Assembly: GCA_022616595.1 (NCBI GenBank)
Contig: JAKEEL010000170.1
Location: 1-8,238, forward strand
DNA length: 8,238 bases
From: Methylococcaceae bacterium
GTDB lineage: Bacteria; Pseudomonadota; Gammaproteobacteria; Methylococcales; UBA1147
Direction of reading: 5' to 3'
Part shown: piece after piece, positions 1 through 5,040 of the stretch
Numbering within the stretch: position 1 is the stretch's first letter
Layout: each line of letters begins with the position of its first letter
The notes under the pieces: model-generated
What the model was told of the DNA's origin: nothing
Databases searched by the model: none
Seen by the model: only the letters and a program-made list of their open reading frames with translations
Position numbers and translations under genes: made by a program

Positions 1-278
1 ACGGCAAGGTGCTCGGATTGTCCAAAATCGCTCGAATCGTGGATATGTATGGTCGCAGACTGCAGATCCAGGAAAAACTGACCAAACAAATTGCCGACGC
101 TATTCAAACCGCAATCGGAGCGAAAGGCGTGGCCGTCGTGATCGAGGCGAAGCATCTATGCATGATGATGCGCGGTGTCGAGAAACAAAATTCCGTGATG
201 ACGACCTCGGTTATGCTGGGCATATTCCGGGAACACTTAAGTTCGCGTTCCGAGTTTCTGAATCTGATCTCCCGCTAA
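1..278 (+). CDS. folE: GTP cyclohydrolase I (type I FolE), C-terminal part
   Basis: This is the 3' end of a gene whose start lies left of the window; the frame reads from base 3 (GKVLGLSKIARIVD). The enzyme converts GTP to 7,8-dihydroneopterin triphosphate, the first step of folate/pterin synthesis, in the cytoplasm. The visible 91 residues contain hallmarks of the FolE catalytic core: GLSKIARIVDMYGRRLQIQE, the HLCMMMRGVEKQ segment whose Cys is a zinc ligand in the family, and the terminal TTSVMLGIFRE stretch. The stop TAA matches the usual family C-terminus (EFLNLI), so the end is intact. It faces the minus-strand small gene at 321-473 across a 42-bp gap in which I see no convincing terminator hairpin. 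The identification is by strong motif recognition. Confidence 0.95.
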   Translation, partial: GKVLGLSKIARIVDMYGRRLQIQEKLTKQIADAIQTAIGAKGVAVVIEAKHLCMMMRGVEKQNSVMTTSVMLGIFREHLSSRSEFLNLISR

Positions 279-320
279 GCCGATTTTGCCGGTATCGTGG
301 ACAGAACCTTTTGTCGGCTC

Positions 321-473
321 CTACCATGACAGCCCGAATGTAAGGAAAACGAAGACTATCAGCACCATGACGGCCGTTTGGGCATAATCATCGAAGCTTA
401 TGTGTTCGCTTTCCTGCATAATGGTATTGATTCGGTCTTTGACCTGATCTCTCATGTGAATGGGTGTTGACAT
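321..473 (-). CDS. 50-residue small protein with one C-terminal membrane helix, downstream of lexA
   Basis: ATG at 473-471, TAG at 323-321, giving 50 residues (MSTPIHMRDQVKDR...FGLSW). A good Shine-Dalgarno, AGGAG, lies 8 bases upstream, which supports this start over the in-frame ATG six codons later. The N-terminal 32 residues are polar and charged (DQVKDRINTIMQESEHISFDDY). Residues about 34-50 are a continuous hydrophobic run (AVMVLIVFVFLTFGLSW) that should span or anchor in the inner membrane. I do not recognise a family. It lies about 106 bp downstream of lexA on the same strand with no visible terminator or SOS box of its own, so read-through from the LexA-controlled promoter is plausible. 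Small membrane proteins induced by SOS can inhibit division (Caulobacter SidA is the known case); that role here is only a hypothesis from size, topology and position. Confidence 0.8.
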   Translation of the reverse strand: MSTPIHMRDQVKDRINTIMQESEHISFDDYAQTAVMVLIVFVFLTFGLSW

Positions 474-505
474 TTTGGAATCTCCTGAATTGCATGAATT
501 TTCGC

Positions 506-583
506 TTACGATTTAGTGTTCGGATTTCCAGCTTTGACCGACCATATGACTTTCAAATTTTGCTCCCGCCATAGTTGAATCAT
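506..583 (-). CDS. Possible 25-residue ORF overlapping the lexA stop codon
   Basis: ATG at 583-581 overlaps the lexA TGA (582-580) in an ATGA arrangement typical of translational coupling; stop TAA at 508-506. The 25 residues (MIQLWREQNLKVIW...NTKS) show no membrane helix and no recognised motif. It could be a coupled micropeptide, the remnant of a once longer gene after lexA, or chance. The only positive evidence is the overlap geometry, so confidence is low. Confidence 0.2.
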   Translation of the reverse strand: MIQLWREQNLKVIWSVKAGNPNTKS

Positions 584-1200
584 CGATTTCGATAACTGCG
601 CATTTGCCCGACCAATACGCCTTGTATCTCGACTCGATCGGTTGGATAACGCATCGATTCCATGCTCGAATTCGCGGGGTGGAGAATGATTTCGCCGGGC
701 CGTTGCTCGATATGCTTCAAAGTGGCATCCATCCCCTCGATCAGCGCGACAACAATTTCGCCGTCTCTGGCGTGGGTGCGGCGTTCGATCACGACCCAAT
801 CCCCGTCGAGAATGCCGTCATCAACCATGGAATCCCCTTTGACCTGCAGGACATAGCACGAACCCTGCCCTTTCAGCATATCGGGAATGTCCATCCATTC
901 CGGATTTTCGATCGCTTCGATCGGATGGCCGGCCGCGATAAAACCCATCATCGGGATTCTATGCTCGGATTGGCGAGCCGGCTCTGTGAGGCGAATCCCG
1001 CGCTGTTTTCCGTTGGCGGGTTCGATCAGGCCCGCGTCGACCAAGGCCTGAATTTGTTTGTGGAGCGAGCCACGCGACTTCATTCCCAATGCGCCGCATA
1101 ATTCGTCCAGGGTCGGCGGTCTTGAGAATGCCAGGTGATGCTCTACCAGGAATTCGTAAATTTCCTGTTGGCGGCGTGTCAGGGACTGTTCTGTATACAA
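580..1200 (-). CDS. lexA: LexA, SOS repressor with self-cleaving S24 peptidase domain
   Basis: LexA represses DNA-damage genes and cleaves itself when RecA filaments form. From the TTG at 1200-1198 the protein has 206 residues (E. coli 202). Residues 1-70 form the winged helix-turn-helix (TRRQQEIYEFL..., recognition segment KSRGSLHKQIQAL, wing NGKQRGIRL). The cleavage bond is Ala90-Gly91 (FIAAGHP), and the catalytic dyad is Ser124 (KGDSMVDDG) and Lys162 (ATLKHI). This start was chosen because homology begins at once (MYTEQSLTRRQQ) and because the only farther in-frame start, TTG at 1263, would put both operators inside the gene; no in-frame ATG or GTG exists. The SD is weak. The recognition helix resembles alphaproteobacterial LexA (KSKSGIHRL-type) more than E. 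coli (SPNAAEEHL), which fits the GTTC-N7-GTTC boxes upstream. Autoregulation is likely. Confidence 0.96.
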   Translation of the reverse strand: MYTEQSLTRRQQEIYEFLVEHHLAFSRPPTLDELCGALGMKSRGSLHKQIQALVDAGLIEPANGKQRGIRLTEPARQSEHRIPMMGFIAAGHPIEAIENPEWMDIPDMLKGQGSCYVLQVKGDSMVDDGILDGDWVVIERRTHARDGEIVVALIEGMDATLKHIEQRPGEIILHPANSSMESMRYPTDRVEIQGVLVGQMRSYRNR

Positions 1201-1213
1201 GGGTTTGTCTCGC

Positions 1214-1229
1214 GTTCTCGAAACGTTCT
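1214..1229 (+). promoter_or_regulatory. Putative LexA operator A (GTTC-N7-GTTC)
   Basis: GTTC TCGAAAC GTTC at 1214-1228 is an exact direct repeat of the form GTTC-N7-GTTC, the established LexA box of Alphaproteobacteria. With the next base it reads GTTCTC-N4-CGTTCT, shared with operator B in opposite orientation. It lies in the lexA 5' leader or at the start of transcription, 13 bp upstream of the chosen TTG. Confidence 0.75.
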
Positions 1230-1234
1230 CCAAT

Positions 1235-1263
1235 AGACTACAACAAGAACGAAAAGAGAACAA
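1235..1263 (-). promoter_or_regulatory. Candidate sigma70-type promoter of lexA
   Basis: On the minus strand TTGTTC (1263-1258) is followed after exactly 17 bases by TAGTCT (1240-1235). Each element matches the consensus at only three positions, so the call rests mainly on spacing and on the operators flanking it: box B covers the -35 and spacer, and box A lies where transcription would begin (about 1228). Confidence 0.35.
1246..1261 (-). promoter_or_regulatory. Putative LexA operator B (GTTC-N7-GTTC)
   Basis: Read on the minus strand, GTTC TCTTTTC GTTC (1261-1247) is a second exact GTTC-N7-GTTC and again fits GTTCTC-N4-CGTTCT. The centres of the two boxes are 33 bp apart, close to three helical turns, so dimers would sit on a similar face. 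It overlaps the proposed -35 and spacer of the lexA promoter, as expected for repression. Confidence 0.75.
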
Positions 1264-1349
1264 GCTTTTTTTGTTACTTCGATTAAGAAATCCGCCAGCA
1301 GAGCCAGTAAGGGTACCAGTGATGTTATTCAGTCATTTCGAGCGTCGAT

Positions 1350-3680
1350 ATGAAACGTAAAACAAGAAACAATTCCGGAAAAAGGGTCTTAAAGAGGGAT
1401 ATTCGTTCAAGATATTGGCGCGGCGTTCCAAAGCTTCTGATTTTCTTGGTTCTAGTGATTCCTCTACTGATTCTTCTGCTTTACGTCGGCTATCTCGATA
1501 GCACGGTTAAGCGTCTGTTTGAAGGCAAACGCTGGGCCATTCCGGCGCACGTTTATGCGAGTCCGGTTGAGTTGTATGCGGGTTTGCCCCTGACTCCCGC
1601 GGGCTTCGAAAGCGTGGTGCAGCGGTTGCGTTATCGAAGGGACCCCTCCTTGTCCACCGAGGGAACCTATGACAGAAGTGGACGGCAATTCAGGGTCAAG
1701 ACCCGTTCTTTCAGATTCTGGGATCAAGCTCAGCCGGGACACGGGATCATGGTTCAGTTCTCGAATGGCGCGGTCCAGTCGATCCGCGAATTGAACGGCG
1801 GGCGGAATATTGCGATATTGCGCATGGATCCCGCCCAGATCGGCAGTTTTTATCCGGCCCATAACGAAGACAGAGTCCTGGTCAAGCTGGATCAGGTTCC
1901 GAAGACCCTGATTCAGGCCTTGCTGGCGACCGAGGACCGGGATTTTTATGCGCACCATGGAATTTCGCTGAAAGCCATCGCGCGTGCGGTGTTCGCGAAT
2001 ATTCGCGCGGGCAGCGTGGTGCAGGGCGGAAGTACCATTACCCAGCAGTTGGCCAAGAATTTCTATCTGAGTTCGGACCGGGAATGGGGGAGGAAAGTCA
2101 ATGAAGCCCTGATCGCGATTATTTTGGAGACCCGATATTCCAAGGACGAGATCCTCGAAACCTATCTGAATGAAATTTTTCTGGGGCAGGAAGGCAGGCG
2201 TGCAATCCACGGCTTCGGTCTCGCGAGCCGGTATTACTTCGATCGCTCGCTCGGCGATTTGGAACTCCATCAGACGGCCTTGCTGGTCGGCCTGGTCAAA
2301 GGCGCTTCGTATTATGATCCGCGCCGCCAGCCGGAACGCGCGAGGCAACGCAGGAACTTGGTGATCGACGGGATGGTGGCCCTTGAACTGATCACCCCGG
2401 CTCAGGCCGAAAGCGCGAAGCAAAAGCCTCTCGAAGTCAGTTACCGGGGACGGCGCGCGACGACCCAGTATCCGGCATTCATGGATCTGGTACGCCGCCA
2501 GCTTAAAGAGCAGTACCGGGACGAAGATTTGACTTCGGAAGGCCTGCAGATTCTGACCACGCTCGAAGTGCCTGTACAGGAAGCCTTGGAATACAACGCG
2601 GCTCGGACGCTCCGAGACCTTGAAAAAAGCAACCGGACCAGCCAATTGCAAATTGCCGGCGTGGTGACCAGCCGCGAAGGCGGAGATATCGTCGCCCTCC
2701 TCGGCGGGCGGGACCCGCGTTTCGCGGGACTCAACCGGGCGCTCGATATACAGCGTTTGATCGGCTCATTGGTCAAGCCCGCGGTGTATTTGACCGCGCT
2801 CGAAGATTCCCGCAGGTACAATGTCGTCACAGAACTCGACGATAGCGGAATTCGAATGCAGAGTGGCGGGAAATTATGGGCTCCGCGCAATTTCGACAAG
2901 AGGGAACACGGTCCCGTCAGTTTGCATCAAGCCCTGACCAATTCCTATAATCTGGCCACGATTCGTCTCGGGCTCGATGTTGGCATCGGCCGCGTCGTGA
3001 AGACCCTGCACAACCTTGGAATCGAGCGCGATGTCGCAAAATATCCCTCGATCCTGCTCGGCGCATTGGAATTATCCCCGCTCGAGGTGACTCAGATGTA
3101 TCAGACGCTCGCGGGAGACGGATTCAAAACGCCGTTGCGTGCAATCCGCTCAGTGATCGCGAGCGACGGGACGCCGTTGCAGCGCTATCCCTTGACCGTG
3201 ACCCAGACCGTCGATCCCGCCGCGGTGTTTCTAACCAATGTGTTGTTGCAAAACGTCATGCGCGAGGGAACCGGGCGCTCGGTTTATTCAATGATCCCGC
3301 GCCACTACAATGTGGCCGGCAAGACCGGAACCACGAACGACCTCCGGGACAGTTGGTTCGCCGGTTTTTCCGGTGACTATCTCGGGGTGGTGTGGATCGG
3401 CCGGGACGATAACAAACCGACCGGATTGACCGGCAGTTCGGGCGCTTTGAGGGTTTGGTCAAGGCTGATGCGGGATGCCAGCAAGCAGCCGGTCGACCTG
3501 ATTCCGCCCGAATCCATCGAATGGGTCTGGATCGACCGAAAGTCGGGATTGCGCGCCGATGAAGGGTGCAAAAATGCGGTAGAATATCCTTTTATTTCTG
3601 GATCCGCTCCGGACGCGGTCGCTCCATGCGTGAATATGTCAAAGGAAGAATCCAAGCCGTGGTATGAGGACTGGTTTTAG
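1350..3680 (+). CDS. mrcB: Penicillin-binding protein 1b, bifunctional peptidoglycan synthase
   Basis: This class A PBP polymerises lipid II into glycan chains and cross-links them, acting from the inner membrane into the periplasm. The 776 residues show, in order: a basic cytoplasmic tail (1-26); a membrane anchor (about 28-48, LLIFLVLVIPLLILLLYVGY); a UB2H-like region (about 62-160, RWAIPAHVYA to ILRMD) as in E. coli PBP1b; the GT51 glycosyltransferase with catalytic Glu195 (ATEDRDFY), QGGSTITQQ at 225-233 and Glu252 (RKVNEA); and the transpeptidase with Ser473 and Lys476 (GSLVK), SYN at 532-534 and KTGTT at 658-662. All key residues are present and spacing matches E. coli (the two GT Glu are 57 apart in both). 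The start fits the basic tail, though the SD is weak. It is divergent from lexA; the downstream lipoprotein may be its activator. Because the LexA boxes lie 89-136 bp upstream, an effect on mrcB is possible but unsupported. Confidence 0.97.
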   Translation: MKRKTRNNSGKRVLKRDIRSRYWRGVPKLLIFLVLVIPLLILLLYVGYLDSTVKRLFEGKRWAIPAHVYASPVELYAGLPLTPAGFESVVQRLRYRRDPSLSTEGTYDRSGRQFRVKTRSFRFWDQAQPGHGIMVQFSNGAVQSIRELNGGRNIAILRMDPAQIGSFYPAHNEDRVLVKLDQVPKTLIQALLATEDRDFYAHHGISLKAIARAVFANIRAGSVVQGGSTITQQLAKNFYLSSDREWGRKVNEALIAIILETRYSKDEILETYLNEIFLGQEGRRAIHGFGLASRYYFDRSLGDLELHQTALLVGLVKGASYYDPRRQPERARQRRNLVIDGMVALELITPAQAESAKQKPLEVSYRGRRATTQYPAFMDLVRRQLKEQYRDEDLTSEGLQILTTLEVPVQEALEYNAARTLRDLEKSNRTSQLQIAGVVTSREGGDIVALLGGRDPRFAGLNRALDIQRLIGSLVKPAVYLTALEDSRRYNVVTELDDSGIRMQSGGKLWAPRNFDKREHGPVSLHQALTNSYNLATIRLGLDVGIGRVVKTLHNLGIERDVAKYPSILLGALELSPLEVTQMYQTLAGDGFKTPLRAIRSVIASDGTPLQRYPLTVTQTVDPAAVFLTNVLLQNVMREGTGRSVYSMIPRHYNVAGKTGTTNDLRDSWFAGFSGDYLGVVWIGRDDNKPTGLTGSSGALRVWSRLMRDASKQPVDLIPPESIEWVWIDRKSGLRADEGCKNAVEYPFISGSAPDAVAPCVNMSKEESKPWYEDWF

Positions 3681-3681
3681 T

Positions 3682-3830
3682 TAGTTTTCGTTCGGAAACG
3701 AACGAAAACTATCCCGGCTCAGGATGAGCCGGCATTTTCAATGGCTTCATGTCATTGAAAATGCAACGAACCGGAAAATCACATTTTCCGGTTCCGCCAA
3801 GGAAACAGCCCATGGGCGGGTGTTTCCGGA
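3682..3830. other. Array of five consecutive hairpins between mrcB and the lipoprotein gene
   Basis: Nearly the whole gap consists of inverted repeats. H1: 3682-3694 pairs with 3699-3711, a perfect 13 bp around a GAAA tetraloop. H2: 3714-3721 with 3725-3732, 8 bp (CCGGCTCA, loop GGA). H3: 3732-3743 with 3753-3764, perfect 12 bp (GCATTTTCAATG), extendable by a G-T wobble and a C-G pair to a 5-base loop; it shares base 3732 with H2. H4: 3768-3779 with 3783-3794, perfect 12 bp (GAACCGGAAAAT, loop CAC). H5: 3801-3807 with 3821-3827, 7 bp (GGAAACA) plus an inner CCC/GGG. The stems differ in sequence, so this is not a simple repeat family copied in tandem. No T-run follows any stem in either direction, so none is a classical intrinsic terminator. 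Possible meanings: a structured RNA, a transcript-stabilising or processing region, Rho-independent-like pausing, or a palindromic mobile/REP-like element. Confidence 0.85.
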
Positions 3831-3858
3831 TGAACACTAATTAGGGGCCGAACAAGCG

Positions 3859-4380
3859 ATGAACCGAAAACGCAAGTTGCCTATCGTTCTGGCTCTGGTG
3901 AGCCTGGCCGCCTGTACCAGCTATGAACGTCCCCTTGCGCCGCCGCACAAGGAACGTTACCGCCCGCCCGAACCGCCCGCCGCCGAAACCCGGCCGGCAA
4001 CCCCGCCTGCCGAGGTGTATGTTCCGAAAGAGCCGAGCGTTCATGAAGTCCCCGCAGTCCAATCCCCCCCTGCGGTCATTGCCTTGCTGGACACCGCCGA
4101 GAGCGAACGTCAATCCGGGCGGCTCGATTCCGCGGTGGCCACGCTGGAGCGGGCGATCAAAATTCAACCCAGGAATGCCAGGCTCTGGCATGAAATGGCT
4201 GCGCTGAGACTGGAACAGAATCAACCGCGCCTCGCGCTCGATCTGGCCCGTAAATCCAATACACTGGCTTCCGGAGACCACGCCCTGAAACAGGAAAACT
4301 GGCGGATAATCGCGGAGTCCAAGCGCCTGTTGGGAGATCCGGACGGAGCGGCCCGGGCGCTTGAAGAAGCGGACCGATAG
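3859..4380 (+). CDS. TPR lipoprotein next to PBP1b gene; candidate LpoP-type PBP1b activator
   Basis: The 173 residues start with a lipoprotein signal peptide: basic MNRKRK, hydrophobic LPIVLALVS, lipobox LAAC with lipidated Cys19, followed by Thr, so sorting to the outer membrane is expected. Residues about 24-70 are a proline-rich linker (RPLAPPHK, RYRPPEPPA, TRPATPPA) long enough to reach across the periplasm. The rest is helical with about two to three TPR repeats: 73-106 (ERQSGRLDSAVATLERAIKI), 107-137 (LWHEMAALRLEQNQPRLALDLA) and a partial third to the end (AESKRLLGDPDGAARALEEA). AGGGG about 11 bases upstream is a plausible SD. In Pseudomonas aeruginosa a TPR lipoprotein, LpoP, encoded next to the PBP1b gene, activates that synthase. 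Size, lipobox, linker, TPR and position all agree here, but the TPR fold alone is not specific, so the role is inference. Confidence 0.9.
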   Translation: MNRKRKLPIVLALVSLAACTSYERPLAPPHKERYRPPEPPAAETRPATPPAEVYVPKEPSVHEVPAVQSPPAVIALLDTAESERQSGRLDSAVATLERAIKIQPRNARLWHEMAALRLEQNQPRLALDLARKSNTLASGDHALKQENWRIIAESKRLLGDPDGAARALEEADR

Positions 4381-4426
4381 ATGCCGTGACCGGGTTTCCG
4401 CGAGTCTCCGGCACTAGAAATTATCG

Positions 4427-4431
4427 AAGGA
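4427..4431 (+). promoter_or_regulatory. Ribosome binding site setting a GTG start
   Basis: AAGGA six bases before GTG at 4438 is a strong SD and is the main reason to accept the GTG start of the next gene; no ATG lies in frame near the N-terminus. Confidence 0.7.
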
Positions 4432-4437
4432 TTCTTT

Positions 4438-4917
4438 GTGTCGATTTATTCGGTTGACAAGTTGATTGCCCAAGCGCGTAAACTCGCGACGGATTACCGC
4501 CTGGCAACCGGAAAAACCTTGGCCGGTATCAGCAGCGAGATTGCGGAACACGATGCGTGTCAACTTCTGGGCTTGCAGATTTGCCCGGATCGCGGACGGG
4601 GATTCGACGCGCTGACCCGGAGCGGGAAGCGAATCCAGATCAAGGGCCGCAGCATTTTCGACGAATCGCGCACGGGTCAGCGCATCGGCCAGATCAAAGC
4701 GAACCAGGAATGGGACAGCCTGGTATTGGTGTTACTGGACCAGAACTATGAGACCTATGAGATTTATGAAGCCGACCGCCAAGAGTTGCTTGAATATATC
4801 GACCAATCCAGCCTCGCGCAAAAGAAGCGCGGTGCGCTCTCGGTCGCTCGTTTTCGGATCATCGGGAGGCTGGTCTGGACCCGCGAAGAAGGCTTGATCG
4901 ACGAAATCGGTGGTTGA
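4438..4917 (+). CDS. Small uncharacterised protein with PD-(D/E)XK nuclease-like residue pattern
   Basis: 159 residues from a GTG start. I do not recognise a named family with certainty. An N-terminal helical stretch (VDKLIAQARKLATDYRLATG) leads to SSEIAEHDACQLLGL, then RGFDALTRSGKRIQIKGRS, then strand-rich sequence (WDSLVLVLLD) and a C-terminal YEIYEADRQELLEYI region. Glu34, Asp57 and Gln67-x-Lys69 give the E...D...QxK order of the PD-(D/E)XK superfamily: helix Glu, Asp at the start of a hairpin, and QxK on the next strand about 10 residues later. That is typical of compact restriction- or repair-type nucleases, but fold and activity are inferred. It is followed on the same strand by a repair helicase after 30-123 bp, so an operon and a shared DNA-processing job are plausible. 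Codon use looks like that of its neighbours. Confidence 0.85.
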   Translation: MSIYSVDKLIAQARKLATDYRLATGKTLAGISSEIAEHDACQLLGLQICPDRGRGFDALTRSGKRIQIKGRSIFDESRTGQRIGQIKANQEWDSLVLVLLDQNYETYEIYEADRQELLEYIDQSSLAQKKRGALSVARFRIIGRLVWTREEGLIDEIGG

Positions 4918-5040
4918 ATTGCGCGTCTTGGCACTGGGGCCTCGCGAATGACACCAACTTCGCGATCTCCGAACCCGGACACGGCTTTGCCCGCTCACCA
5001 AAGAACCCAACCCGAGTCGCGCGGCCGCGACGACCGGATC

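Noticed and set aside
279..320. Bidirectional terminator between folE and the small membrane-protein gene
   Set aside because: Only 3-5 bp complementarities with long loops are visible (for example GCCGA with TCGGC), and no T-run follows.
604..1101. Plus-strand open frame of 165 codons opposite lexA
   Set aside because: The opposite strand encodes a full LexA with cleavage site and Ser/Lys dyad; the plus frame has no recognisable domain.
1264..1349. Promoter for mrcB
   Set aside because: TTGTTA at 1271-1276 could be a -35, but nothing resembling a -10 lies 16-18 bp downstream; no site could be supported.
1464..2651. Long open frame on the minus strand inside mrcB (395 codons)
   Set aside because: It is antisense to a complete PBP1b with all catalytic motifs. 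Its translation is low in recognisable motifs, and it arises from the codon bias of a GC-rich gene.
3690..3703. GTTC-N6-GAAC within hairpin H1 as a third LexA box
   Set aside because: The half-sites are inverted, not direct, and the spacing is 6 rather than 7. It is fully explained as part of the 13-bp stem.
3682..3830. Hairpin cluster as a CRISPR array or tandem repeat
   Set aside because: The five stems differ in sequence and length, there are no identical direct repeats or regular spacers, and no cas genes are present.
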